A stretch of DNA of 45,162 nucleotides from Candidatus Delongbacteria bacterium (lineage in GTDB: Bacteria > Delongbacteria > UBA4055). The position numbers were made by a program, and so were the translations under genes. The stretch lies in the NCBI GenBank assembly GCA_027858795.1, contig JAQICF010000256.1, forward strand, positions 1 to 45,162. The letters run 5' to 3'. Every line of letters begins with the position of its first letter. The stretch's first letter is position 1. This document shows positions 1 to 8,378 of this stretch, piece by piece. The notes under the pieces are model-generated. The model searched no databases, had not been told where the DNA came from, and was given only the letters and a program-made list of their open reading frames with translations.

Positions 1-2
1 CA

Positions 3-332
3 CTTGAACTTGCAAACACTGCTTTGAAAAAGTATCCTAATTCACATTTCTTCTTATTTTTAAAGGCAAGAGCATTGTTTGAACAAAAAAATTATGCTTT
101 AGCAATAGATTATTATCAGGATATCGTTGAAAAGCTAATTAATATGAAAGAAACTTATTCAAATATTGATCTATTTAACTCATATTATTTTTTGGCAATG
201 AGCTTCAATAATTTGGGTAATAAAGTAAAAGCCAGATCGTATTTTGAACTGGCTATTAAATGTGATTTAACTGTAATTGAAAAAGAACGATTGGAAGATA
301 GGATCGATGATCTTAAAGATATCTTTGAATAA
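3..332 (+). CDS. TPR-containing protein, C-terminal part only
   Basis: The frame is open to the left edge of the window, so this is the 3' end of a longer gene; the internal TTG at 24 is not a real start. The visible 109 residues are helical and contain tetratricopeptide-like units: one around ARALFEQKNYALAIDYY and another around YYFLAMSFNNLGNKVKARSYFELAIK, with the spaced A, G, Y and A residues typical of TPR helices. TPR proteins are scaffolds for protein-protein contacts; no enzymatic domain is visible. It is transcribed towards the minus-strand PfkB gene and ends 46 bp before it. What the full protein does cannot be told from this fragment. Confidence 0.75.
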   Translation, partial: LELANTALKKYPNSHFFLFLKARALFEQKNYALAIDYYQDIVEKLINMKETYSNIDLFNSYYFLAMSFNNLGNKVKARSYFELAIKCDLTVIEKERLEDRIDDLKDIFE

Positions 333-347
333 GAAAATAACTCGTAC

Positions 348-376
348 GGTCAGGCTTTACGTCTGACCTATTTTAT
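348..376. terminator. Hairpin between convergent genes, probable terminator
   Basis: GGTCAG and CTGACC form a 6-bp stem around a 9-nt loop, followed on the plus strand by the T-rich TATTTTATT. It lies between the end of the plus-strand TPR gene and the end of the minus-strand PfkB gene. The preceding CGTAC resembles the end of other palindromic repeats in the window, so it may be a repeat reused as a terminator. Confidence 0.5.
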
Positions 377-378
377 TC

Positions 379-1287
379 CTACATCTTTATAACTTTCATC
401 ATAATTTTATACGCATCCTGAACATCCTCATCGCTAAAATCCTTTAATCCGTCTATCGAAAAATTATTCACTGAAAACGATGCTGTTATAGAACCATAAA
501 CTACAGCTTTTTTTATCTCATCAAAAGAACATTTTCCTTTCAGAGCTAAATATCCTGCAAATCCACCTGCAAAACTATCCCCTGCACCTGTTGGATCAAC
601 AACTTTTCTTAATGGATAAGCGGGGAAAAAGAATTCTTCATTGCCGTCTGTAACGTAAGCACCATATTTCCCTAGTTTAACAACTATTGCTTGCAGTCTT
701 GGGCAATCTTCAATAAATATATCTGCAGCTTTCAAAAAGTTCTTTTCACCCGTAAGTAAACTTATCTCAGAATCATTCATAATAAATATATCTGATCTTT
801 TAGCGACTTCCCAAACTTCTGATCTGTTACCATCTATCCAGAAATTCATTGTGTCGGAGATAACTAATTCAGGATCTTGGATCTCATTCAAAACTTGAAG
901 TTGTAATTTAGGATGTATATTAGCTAAGAAAACTATTTCACTGTTTTTATAATTTCCGGGCAATTTTGGTGAAAATGTTTCAAAAACATTAAGCTCAGTC
1001 AAAAGACTGTCCCTACTATCCATATTTTCATGATACTTCCCAGACCATCTAAAAGTTTTACCTTCTACTATCTCAAAACCATCAAGGTTGATCTCTCTGG
1101 CTCTCATCAGTTCAATTATATCCTTTGGGAAATCTTCACCTGCTATACCTACAAAGTTAATATCAGCAAAAGCTGATGCAGCAAGGCTAAAATAGACCGC
1201 AGAACCACCGGGTACACCCTCAACCTTACCTGCTGGAGTTTCGATATCATCTATACCCACTGATCCAACTACTAATATCTTCTTCAT
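379..1287 (-). CDS. PfkB-family sugar/nucleoside kinase
   Basis: A 302-residue ribokinase-fold kinase, the usual length for the family. It should phosphorylate a sugar or nucleoside with ATP in the cytoplasm. The N-terminal signature GSVGIDDIETPAG followed by VPGGSAVYFSLAAS is the substrate-binding glycine pair. VDPTGAGDSFAGGFAGYL near residue 238 is PfkB signature 2, holding the catalytic Asp and the anion hole. The substrate cannot be read from sequence; the subgroup resembles cytosolic sugar kinases found next to regulators. The ATG directly abuts the stop codon of the upstream response regulator, so the two are almost certainly co-transcribed. The gene ends with TAG. Confidence 0.85.
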   Translation of the reverse strand: MKKILVVGSVGIDDIETPAGKVEGVPGGSAVYFSLAASAFADINFVGIAGEDFPKDIIELMRAREINLDGFEIVEGKTFRWSGKYHENMDSRDSLLTELNVFETFSPKLPGNYKNSEIVFLANIHPKLQLQVLNEIQDPELVISDTMNFWIDGNRSEVWEVAKRSDIFIMNDSEISLLTGEKNFLKAADIFIEDCPRLQAIVVKLGKYGAYVTDGNEEFFFPAYPLRKVVDPTGAGDSFAGGFAGYLALKGKCSFDEIKKAVVYGSITASFSVNNFSIDGLKDFSDEDVQDAYKIMMKVIKM

Positions 1288-2121
1288 CTAATTTACCTCA
1301 CCTTTATGACTTTGTTTGTAGTACATATGTATTTCTTCAATTAATCCCATCATGATTTCCATCTGATGTTTAAGCTTTTTTGCCATACAATCCGGAGAAA
1401 TATTAATACAAACATTTCCACGACAATAGACTTTATCGTAGCTACATCCCACACTTTGCATGTAATCCTTATTATTCAAAAATAAATTTGTAATATTTTC
1501 TCTTTCATACTTTTTCTTTAGAAGTACTTCAGATAGATAAATACAACGATTCAGTATCTCTCTGTGAAGAACCAATAATTGATAAGGTTCAAGCGCGCTC
1601 ATTGTTCTTTCTAAAGCACTTTTATCCAATACATTAAATTTAATATCTGATAAAGAATCATTGATAAATAGGTATATCCTGTTTTGAAAATCCTTCAGAT
1701 CAAAAGGTTTATCTATGAATTGAAAATAACCTTCAGTGAATTGTTTTTCAAATTTTCCTACCATTTGTTTTTGGCTTAGCCAACTGCTGACAAAAAATAT
1801 TTTCTGATGTGGATTTAACTTAATAATACTTTCGGCCATCTCAATACCGGTAAGTTCATCCATCATTACATCAGAAATAACGATATCATGTCGTTTCTCA
1901 TTATATTTATTGAAACCTTCCTTACCATTTTCGGCAGTATCGATTTTATAAACGTCTGTAGTATCTAGTATATCTTTTAATAACTCCCTGAATGAACTTT
2001 CATCTTCAACTATGAGTAAGTCTATCCTTTCATCAGGCTGAACCTTAAGATCTTTCCAGTCTATTTTATTAAAATCTATTACAAATAAATTTTCAAAATC
2101 TTTGATTTTATATGACCGCAT
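1288..2121 (-). CDS. Response regulator with receiver domain and four-cysteine C-terminal region
   Basis: A 277-residue protein. Residues about 33-150 form a CheY-like receiver: acidic pair E39/D40, phospho-acceptor Asp84 in VISDVMMDE, switch residue Ser112 or Ser113 in FFVSSW, and Lys138 in DKPF. The receiver is preceded by about 30 residues of unassigned sequence. No DNA-binding helix-turn-helix, GGDEF or HD-GYP domain is seen. The C-terminal 100 residues are helical and carry Cys226, Cys233, Cys238 and Cys245 (spacing C-x6-C-x4-C-x6-C), which could bind a metal or cluster; I do not recognise this output region. It lies upstream of, and abuts, the PfkB kinase gene. No partner histidine kinase is in the window. 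Confidence 0.8.
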   Translation of the reverse strand: MRSYKIKDFENLFVIDFNKIDWKDLKVQPDERIDLLIVEDESSFRELLKDILDTTDVYKIDTAENGKEGFNKYNEKRHDIVISDVMMDELTGIEMAESIIKLNPHQKIFFVSSWLSQKQMVGKFEKQFTEGYFQFIDKPFDLKDFQNRIYLFINDSLSDIKFNVLDKSALERTMSALEPYQLLVLHREILNRCIYLSEVLLKKKYERENITNLFLNNKDYMQSVGCSYDKVYCRGNVCINISPDCMAKKLKHQMEIMMGLIEEIHMYYKQSHKGEVN

Positions 2122-2144
2122 TTACTTTCCTTTGTTTTATCACA

Positions 2145-2170
2145 TCGGGAGTATAATGATACGCCCCTAC
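2145..2170. repeat. Imperfect palindromic repeat ending CCCCTAC
   Basis: GGGAGTAT and ATACGCCCCTAC form an imperfect stem-loop in the short gap upstream of the response-regulator gene. The CCCCTAC end marks it as one of the window-wide palindrome family. Confidence 0.55.
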
Positions 2171-2177
2171 TTTTTTA

Positions 2178-3923
2178 TTATTTTATATCGGCTAATTTTT
2201 TTGCTTCATCAAACAATGTTAACGCTTTTTTAACAAATTTATCACTCATAGCTTTAATCCTAGGATATAATGTCTTATCCTTATAATATTGTCTTGCTAT
2301 GTTGTACTTGATCTCTAATTTTATTCTTTCCAGATCCTTTTCAAAGTCACCCTTTGTGTGATGTTTAACATCATTATTTTCACTAGGTTTGATTTCAATT
2401 ATTACACTTTTAGCTCCACGTTTTAAATTACCTTTAGTATAATAAACATCACCCTTTTTAATATCTTCTTTATCGGGGATTTTATTAACAATAAATATAT
2501 TGTTCTTCTCTGCGATTTCAATGAATTTCTCAACACTTTCATCACTCACTTCAAAAGAATCATAGTAAGTCTCAAAATCTTCTTTCCATTTTCCTTTATT
2601 GTTCTTGTTAGAATTAAAGAAATCTATTGAATGGTCCTGGAATACTCTTTTTCTGAACAAGTCGGTCAAAAGGTCAGAATAAAGATCGTAAGTAATCGTT
2701 GAATCAGGTGTAATACCACCACCACCGTAAACAACTCTTTTCTTTCTAAGAGTATAATAAGTTTGAGCCTTCTTAATAGAATCCCTTTTAAATTTCTGCT
2801 TTTCAGTAAGGTCTTCGTCACTAATGAATCTGTCATAGATATAACTTTCATTACCATTTTCATAAGGTCTTTGTATCAATCTACCAGTAGGAGTATAGTA
2901 TCTTGCAATAGTGATCCTTGCTACAGATCCATCTCCAAGATCAAAAGGTCTTTGCACTAAACCTTTACCAAATGATTTAGTTCCTAATATCAATGCTCTA
3001 TCATGATCCTGCAAAGCACCACTAACGATCTCTGAAGCTGAAGCGGATCCTGCATCAATTAAAACTATAATTGGCATTTTTCCATGAGTTGCCTGCCTTG
3101 TAGAAAAATACTCATCGTCAAAATCTTTAAATCTTCCCTTTGTATATACGATCATTTTACCTGCATCCAGGAATTTATCAGTGATCTCAACTGCTTGATC
3201 CATTAATCCACCAGGATTACCTCTAAGGTCTAAGATCAACTGTGTCATTCCTCTTCCTTCCAAGGTTTGAAGCGCTTCTTCAAGCTCTGAAGCTGTTTTA
3301 TAAGCGAATCTGTTTATTGAAATATAACCAGTCTTTTTATCATCAAGCATACATTTTGCTATTACACTGTGAACAGGGATTGCTGCTCTGTTAATTTCAA
3401 ATTCTAAAGGTTTATCAACTCCCGTTCTTGCAATTGTAATGTTAACTTTTGTTCCAATTACACCTTTTAACCGTTTGAATACTTCACTTGTCGTTATGCC
3501 AACAGCCGTTTTACCATCTATTCGAATTATTCTATCCCCGGGTTGAAGTCCTAATCTGTCCGATGGTGTATCGGGTATCGGAGATATGACTGTTAGAAAT
3601 CTGTTCTTTATCTCAAACTCTATACCTATTCCACCAAATTCGCCTTTAAAGTCCTCTTCCACCTCTTTTTGCTCTTCTGCCGGGATATAAGTTGAGTGCG
3701 GATCAAGCCCTTGTAAAAGTCCTTCAATTGCCCCTTCCATCATCTTTTCATTATCAGGTTCATCGACATATACATTATCAACTATTCTCATTATATAATT
3801 CATTTTCTTAAAATATTGCAATGTGTCATTTGTAGATGCTTCTGTGTCTTCATATTTGTAACTTAGAAGTATCGCTGCAATCAGTATTAGTACTGAAAAC
3901 ATATAAAATTTCTTGTCTGACAT
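2178..3923 (-). CDS. ctpA: S41-family carboxyl-terminal processing protease
   Basis: A 581-residue periplasmic or membrane-anchored serine protease of the CtpA/Prc family, which cleaves proteins near their C-termini. There is an N-terminal hydrophobic segment (residues about 6-21, signal anchor). A CtpA N-terminal helical region runs through GLDPHSTYI. The PDZ domain spans about residues 93-167 (FGGIGIEFEI, GLQPGDRIIRIDG). The S41 core contains LDLRGNPGG, the nucleophile Ser295 in GSASASEI and the general base Lys320 in SFGKG, 25 residues apart as expected. The C-terminal 200 residues are charged and less conserved, longer than in minimal CtpA. It precedes the response regulator in the same direction and may be in one operon with it. 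Confidence 0.93.
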   Translation of the reverse strand: MSDKKFYMFSVLILIAAILLSYKYEDTEASTNDTLQYFKKMNYIMRIVDNVYVDEPDNEKMMEGAIEGLLQGLDPHSTYIPAEEQKEVEEDFKGEFGGIGIEFEIKNRFLTVISPIPDTPSDRLGLQPGDRIIRIDGKTAVGITTSEVFKRLKGVIGTKVNITIARTGVDKPLEFEINRAAIPVHSVIAKCMLDDKKTGYISINRFAYKTASELEEALQTLEGRGMTQLILDLRGNPGGLMDQAVEITDKFLDAGKMIVYTKGRFKDFDDEYFSTRQATHGKMPIIVLIDAGSASASEIVSGALQDHDRALILGTKSFGKGLVQRPFDLGDGSVARITIARYYTPTGRLIQRPYENGNESYIYDRFISDEDLTEKQKFKRDSIKKAQTYYTLRKKRVVYGGGGITPDSTITYDLYSDLLTDLFRKRVFQDHSIDFFNSNKNNKGKWKEDFETYYDSFEVSDESVEKFIEIAEKNNIFIVNKIPDKEDIKKGDVYYTKGNLKRGAKSVIIEIKPSENNDVKHHTKGDFEKDLERIKLEIKYNIARQYYKDKTLYPRIKAMSDKFVKKALTLFDEAKKLADIK

Positions 3924-3933
3924 CAGTTCTCCG

Positions 3934-5136
3934 TTATTTTGATTTTAAATATATTTTTTCTAAAATTTCCACATCTTTCTTACTTAGAGCCTTATTGCGC
4001 CTGCTCATTACAGTAACCATAGTTGCAATCGTACGTTTAAATGGATATTTGACCAATTTTCCCTTTCCTCCCCAGTGAAAATCAGGAATATTCCTTTCCG
4101 GGAATCCTTCACCATAAACATTACATCCAACTCCTACAACTGTACCTGTGTTGAACATTGTGTTTATACCTGTTTTTGAATGATCACCCATAATTAAACC
4201 TACGAACATCGATCCTGTATCTATTAATTCTCCATTTATTTCTACTTTAACATTAGAGTAATTGTTCTTAAGATCAGAATTATTTGTATCAGCTCCTAAA
4301 TTACACCATTCTGAAATATAAGCATGTCCTAAAAATCCATCATGCTGTTTATTGCTATAACCATGAATAATACTTCCTTCTATCTCACCGCCAACTTTAC
4401 AAACTTCACCAATAGAAGTATTCTCATAAATTTTTGCCCCGATCTTAACTGTTGATCCTTTTCCAATATAAGTTGGTCCAATTATGACACTATTATGCAT
4501 AATATCTGCGTTATCATCAATAATGACCGGTCCAGCTGAAGCATCAATGATTACACCGGTTCTAATTTTAGCACTACTTTTAATATGAATATTCTTTCTA
4601 TTTGTAAAGATCACATTTTCAGGATCTTTTCTCATCCAGCCTTTATCTTTTGTAATATATTTCGTATCAGAAACGATCTCACTTGCATTGTATAGTACAA
4701 GATCCCATGGATATGATACAATTTTAAATTTTGGGAATAAAGTTGTTATAGTTTTTTTTGAAAACGCATTTTTAAATTTCTTTTTTGAATCAAATAATCC
4801 TACAAACAAACTATGTTTTTCATCTTTTGTGTATTTAATATTTTTAATTTTGATTAATTCTATATATTTAATTAAATTCTCATCCGGTAAGATCCTGGAG
4901 TTAATTGCCAGAAATTTTTCCCCATCATCAATTGAACTAAATAATTTAAGATTTTCTTCTCTATACTTAGTATTGAATTTGGTTCTGTGATAAAAATAAA
5001 ACTCATCTTCAGGAAATAGTTTTTTATACTTTTCTAAGATGCTGTATATGCCTGTCCGAAGTTCATGGACCGGCCTTAATTTTGTCAATGGTCCAAAATT
5101 ATTATAATAATTATCCTCAAATAATAATATCTTCAT
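3934..5136 (-). CDS. GlmU-like putative sugar nucleotidyltransferase
   Basis: A 400-residue protein. The N-terminal part (MKILLFEDNY, then FGPLTKLRPVHELRTG) is a shortened nucleotidyltransferase-like domain. The C-terminal half is a left-handed beta-helix of hexapeptide repeats (IIDASAGPVIIDDNADI, VIIGPTYIGKGSTVKIGAKI, GDHSKTGINTMFNTGTVVG). This family is annotated in FCB-group bacteria as a GlmU-related sugar-nucleotide transferase. It may make UDP-GlcNAc or another activated sugar for the envelope, but the classical GxG-x9-PK motif of GlmU is not clear, so activity is inferred only. It lies between a TPR lipid-envelope-type gene and the S41 protease, all on the same strand with gaps under 11 bp. 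Confidence 0.75.
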   Translation of the reverse strand: MKILLFEDNYYNNFGPLTKLRPVHELRTGIYSILEKYKKLFPEDEFYFYHRTKFNTKYREENLKLFSSIDDGEKFLAINSRILPDENLIKYIELIKIKNIKYTKDEKHSLFVGLFDSKKKFKNAFSKKTITTLFPKFKIVSYPWDLVLYNASEIVSDTKYITKDKGWMRKDPENVIFTNRKNIHIKSSAKIRTGVIIDASAGPVIIDDNADIMHNSVIIGPTYIGKGSTVKIGAKIYENTSIGEVCKVGGEIEGSIIHGYSNKQHDGFLGHAYISEWCNLGADTNNSDLKNNYSNVKVEINGELIDTGSMFVGLIMGDHSKTGINTMFNTGTVVGVGCNVYGEGFPERNIPDFHWGGKGKLVKYPFKRTIATMVTVMSRRNKALSKKDVEILEKIYLKSK

Positions 5137-5137
5137 T

Positions 5138-5587
5138 TTATTTTCCGGTTTTACTTAATTTTTGCTTGATGATATTTAATTGCTTGTTTGATTCGTTTAC
5201 ATTCTTAGTATCCTTTGGATAAAGTTTCTTGATCCTTTCAAATGTATTCTTTGCTTTTTCATATTCTTTAAGCTTCATATAGCTACTTCCCACACCGATC
5301 ATTGCATCTGAATACTTCCATTCATTTGAACATGTCATGACTTGTTCAAAATTGAATAATGCTCCTAAGTAATCCTTTTGTTTTAGATTTATCATCCCAA
5401 GCCAATAATAACAATTTGCCACATAAAAATGTTCCGGATTTTCCTCTACAAAATCTCTGAATATTTTTTCAGATGCTTTATATTCTTTTTTATTGAATAA
5501 TTCGTATGCTTTTGTATACTCTTCAGGAGCTTTTGCTATCAGTGATATAACACTAAAGATTAGAATTATTATTAAATATTTTTTCAT
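5138..5587 (-). CDS. Exported TPR protein, YbgF/BamD-like
   Basis: 149 residues with an N-terminal signal peptide (KKYLIIILIFSVISLIAKA), followed by three tetratricopeptide-like units (KAYELFNKKEYKASEKIFRD, ANCYYWLGMINLKQKDYLGA, MIGVGSSYMKLKEYEKAKNT). This arrangement matches the C-terminal TPR domain of CpoB/YbgF or the BamD-type outer-membrane helper, which act in the periplasm at the Tol-Pal or Bam machinery. There is no lipobox cysteine, which argues against BamD. Its stop is 1 bp from the start of the GlmU-like gene, so translation is probably coupled. The exact partner is unknown. Confidence 0.7.
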   Translation of the reverse strand: MKKYLIIILIFSVISLIAKAPEEYTKAYELFNKKEYKASEKIFRDFVEENPEHFYVANCYYWLGMINLKQKDYLGALFNFEQVMTCSNEWKYSDAMIGVGSSYMKLKEYEKAKNTFERIKKLYPKDTKNVNESNKQLNIIKQKLSKTGK

Positions 5588-5605
5588 ATTATTTCCTCAT
5601 TTTTT

Positions 5606-5630
5606 CGGGCATAAAATATTATGCCCCTAC
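5606..5630. repeat. Palindromic repeat, GGGCATAA arms
   Basis: GGGCATAA and TTATGCCC form an 8-bp stem, followed by CTAC. It fills most of the gap between rodA and the TPR gene and matches the CCCCTAC-ended family. Confidence 0.7.
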
Positions 5631-5632
5631 AG

Positions 5633-6847
5633 TTAAATTACTTTTTTTTCTCGATTTATACTTATTATCACTCCGATCATTATCATATTCACCAACAATG
5701 CTGAACCTCCGTAACTGAGAAAAGGTAATGGCAAGCCCGTTACAGGCATTATACCAATTGTAATCCCAATGTTCAAAATTATCTGAAATATAAACAATGC
5801 CGTTATACCTGAGCTAACTAAATATAGAAATTTATTATGAGTCTCCATGGTTATTTTTATCAACCTGTAAATAAATAAAGCCAATAAACTGAAAAGTATC
5901 AAAACACCCATTAGTCCAAACTCCTCAGAGATCACACTGAAAATAAAATCAGTATGACCTTCAGGTAAGAATCTTAATTGAACTTGACTACCATTCAAGA
6001 AGCCTTCACCTAAGAATGATCCGTTACTGACCGCTACTTTGGATTGAACAACTTGCCATCCACCTTCTCTTGAGAACTTCTCAGGGTCCAAGAATGTTAA
6101 TATTCTCATTCTTTGATAAGGTTTTAACTTATCCCAGATAAAAGTAGATCCTATTCCTGTAAAAAAGCAGATTAACCATATTATAGCAGCTTTGGTATAA
6201 TTTTTCGAAAATTTATATAATACTAGACCGTAAACGATCAATGCTGTAACGAAAAATTGCATTCCTATCCCTTTTGCAACTATAAAAAGTAAAACTGCGA
6301 ACATGTTGAGAAGATAATAATAAGGAACACCTGCTGAGAAGATAATTGCTACATAAAGAAAAATATAAACTAATGAAGTTCCTAAATCAGGTTGCTTAAA
6401 TACCAAAATTGCAGGGACAAAAGTTATAAGTAATCCATTTATTAAATATTTCCTATTATTCCAGAATATCTTTCCATTGCTATAGTAACTTGCTAAAGCA
6501 CAGATCATAATAAATTTTCCTATCTCAGATGGTTGAAATTGAAAAAACCCTAAATTAAACCATCTTTGAGCACCCATCTTTGTACTTCCTATAAAATATA
6601 TCAGTATGAGCATTAGTAATAAAACAACGTAGAATACACTACTCATAACTTCCAAGTACCTAAGTGAAAAAAATTGAATTAATATTATTAGTCCAATACC
6701 AGTAGTAAACCAGACTATTTGCTTAAATATCAAACTTTCCTCACCGGTTGGTTTACTGGCACTGAATATTCCAAGCAAACCTATTGAGAACAATAAAACA
6801 ACACTCAGGATCAATTGGTAATCAATATTTCTAGTAAGTTTCTTCAT
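5633..6847 (-). CDS. rodA: Rod shape-determining protein RodA (SEDS glycosyltransferase)
   Basis: About 404 residues with roughly ten hydrophobic segments and SEDS-family signatures: FSASKPTGEESL near the N-terminus, GAQRWFNLGFFQFQPSEIGK, FKQPDLGTSLVY, and the C-terminal SEEFGLMGVL and GLPLPFLSYGGSALL. SEDS proteins polymerise lipid II into glycan strands with a class B PBP; RodA serves side-wall elongation. FtsW is the alternative, but IDYQL at the start and the overall length favour RodA. I start at 6847 (MKKLTRN) rather than an in-frame ATG three codons upstream. The upstream ATG lies against a palindromic repeat, and the repeat's AGGA is 8 nt from the chosen start. No class B PBP or MreB gene is in the window. 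Confidence 0.92.
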   Translation of the reverse strand: MKKLTRNIDYQLILSVVLLFSIGLLGIFSASKPTGEESLIFKQIVWFTTGIGLIILIQFFSLRYLEVMSSVFYVVLLLMLILIYFIGSTKMGAQRWFNLGFFQFQPSEIGKFIMICALASYYSNGKIFWNNRKYLINGLLITFVPAILVFKQPDLGTSLVYIFLYVAIIFSAGVPYYYLLNMFAVLLFIVAKGIGMQFFVTALIVYGLVLYKFSKNYTKAAIIWLICFFTGIGSTFIWDKLKPYQRMRILTFLDPEKFSREGGWQVVQSKVAVSNGSFLGEGFLNGSQVQLRFLPEGHTDFIFSVISEEFGLMGVLILFSLLALFIYRLIKITMETHNKFLYLVSSGITALFIFQIILNIGITIGIMPVTGLPLPFLSYGGSALLVNMIMIGVIISINREKKVI

Positions 6848-6851
6848 ACAT

Positions 6852-6877
6852 GTCATCCTGAATTTATTTCAGGATCT
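6852..6877. repeat. Palindromic repeat, GATCCTGAA arms, upstream of rodA
   Basis: The arms ATCCTGAA and TTCAGGAT surround a short AT centre. Close copies lie at 16362, 23852, 28331 and 32111. On the minus strand the AGGA of the arm is correctly spaced to act as the rodA ribosome binding site. Confidence 0.85.
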
Positions 6878-6880
6878 ATC

Positions 6881-6936
6881 TTTTAAGTGCTGAACCGTTA
6901 TACTAACGTTAGTTTTTTAAGTACTGAACCTTTATA
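6881..6936 (-). repeat. 34-bp tandem duplication at the spoIID-like stop codon
   Basis: Positions 6881-6902 and 6915-6936 match at 20 of 22 bases, offset 34 bp. On the minus strand both copies read TATAA-GGTTCAG-ACTTAAAA. The outer copy, read in its own frame, gives YNGSALKR then TAG. The inner one is the present end of the gene (YKGSVLKKLTLV, stop TAA at 6898). Confidence 0.8.
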
Positions 6937-8373
6937 ATAATGTTTTAATATATCCTTATAGGTGTGACCTTTTTCTCCCATTATTTGAGCACCAATCTGA
7001 CACAACCCGACTCCATGTCCCCACCCTGCACCTTTCAGAGTAAACCCATCTTGATTTTTTGCTAAAATAAATGCTGAACTTGGTAAATGTGAATTTGAAA
7101 GCAACCTGCGGATATTCAATTCTTTTGATATTGTCGTTTTACCTTCTGTTCCAAGAACTTCAAGCACTTTTATCCTACCTGAATTTCCTCTCTCGATTGG
7201 AATTATATCCAATATGTCTCCAATATCTCTCTGAAATTTATTATTTATATTTTCTTTGATATCACTTAAGGATATCTTTTCTTCCCACCTGAAGAGATCT
7301 TTTGAAAATTCCAATGACTCAGGCAACTTATATTTATTTGTGTTACAGTAACAATCGTAATCTTTATCAGAAATAAATTTTTCAGCTTCACTTTCGGACA
7401 TTTTTATTGGTATCATATTTTTCTCAGCATTATCAGTTATTGCAGGTAAATATGAGAAATCCATGTCTTCCCAGCACGTTGAATATTTTTCAGTGATACC
7501 ACCGCAGATCTTTGAATATCTTGTGTCGCAAAAACTATTATCGAACATTAATACTTCACCAGCAGTTTCTGAAGTTACAATTCTTGATATCTCTGTTATT
7601 CTCTTACTGCCTTGAAAACACTGACAATGATCATCGGCACAAAGGTCAAAGCCATCTGAGAAGTGATGCTTTCCAATAGTAGCTAAGACTGTTCCTCTGG
7701 CAGCAACGGTCTGAGCTTTAAGCATCTCTATATTGTTATCACTCCTCATCTCTGAAGAGTTAACACTTATTAGATATGATTCCAGATCAATTATATTTAC
7801 AGCTGAAAGTAGTCCTTTGTTATCAACGAACACTTTTAATTCCCCTTCATATTCAAGCTCTTCAGAATGTCCCCAGTGAAAATCAATACCTATCGGTACA
7901 TCTTTAACTAAAAAACTACAATTCTGATTCTCCGGAACAAATCTGATACTTTTCACGGAAGAAATGCCAACGTTCGAGATTATAGTTCCAGTAGATTCTT
8001 TTTTGATCAATTTTTTATACTTAAAATCTCCTGAGGGATAAATTTTCCCATCCATGTTTACAGTTTTTTTTAATACCCAATATTCAAAATTATCGAACTT
8101 CCCGATCTCAACGCCTACTCTAATTATCCTTACTTTTGAATTTTTATAGAAATATTTTTCTTGATAACTTTCCATTTTAGAAACATCATAAAACGTATCT
8201 ATCTTTTCGTACCAATCATATTCGGCAGGGATAGGATTTTGAAATTCAAGGATTAATGGAGAGTTTTCAATATCAACTAGTTTATCATTATTACAATCAT
8301 AAACTTTATACTTTCCGTTGAAATAAAGGTTAATGTTGTTCTTACTATGTTGAAATCCAATTTTTATCTTCAT
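6898..8373 (-). CDS. SpoIID/LytB-domain protein
   Basis: 491 residues. The C-terminal 300 are a SpoIID domain: LESYLISVNSSEMRS with the conserved catalytic-type Glu, MLKAQTVAARGTVLA, the Cys-containing CADDHCQCFQG, CGGITEKYSTCWED, and the terminal GWGHGVGLCQIGAQIMGEKG. SpoIID enzymes are lytic transglycosylases acting on denuded peptidoglycan; in non-sporulating bacteria the family is thought to remodel the wall. The N-terminal 190 residues are a beta-rich region with no clear signal peptide, which is odd for a wall enzyme. The gene lies between rodA and the DAHP synthase gene on the same strand. Its last codons have been changed by a 34-bp duplication. Confidence 0.85.
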   Translation of the reverse strand: MKIKIGFQHSKNNINLYFNGKYKVYDCNNDKLVDIENSPLILEFQNPIPAEYDWYEKIDTFYDVSKMESYQEKYFYKNSKVRIIRVGVEIGKFDNFEYWVLKKTVNMDGKIYPSGDFKYKKLIKKESTGTIISNVGISSVKSIRFVPENQNCSFLVKDVPIGIDFHWGHSEELEYEGELKVFVDNKGLLSAVNIIDLESYLISVNSSEMRSDNNIEMLKAQTVAARGTVLATIGKHHFSDGFDLCADDHCQCFQGSKRITEISRIVTSETAGEVLMFDNSFCDTRYSKICGGITEKYSTCWEDMDFSYLPAITDNAEKNMIPIKMSESEAEKFISDKDYDCYCNTNKYKLPESLEFSKDLFRWEEKISLSDIKENINNKFQRDIGDILDIIPIERGNSGRIKVLEVLGTEGKTTISKELNIRRLLSNSHLPSSAFILAKNQDGFTLKGAGWGHGVGLCQIGAQIMGEKGHTYKDILKHYYKGSVLKKLTLV

Positions 8374-8378
8374 AAATA

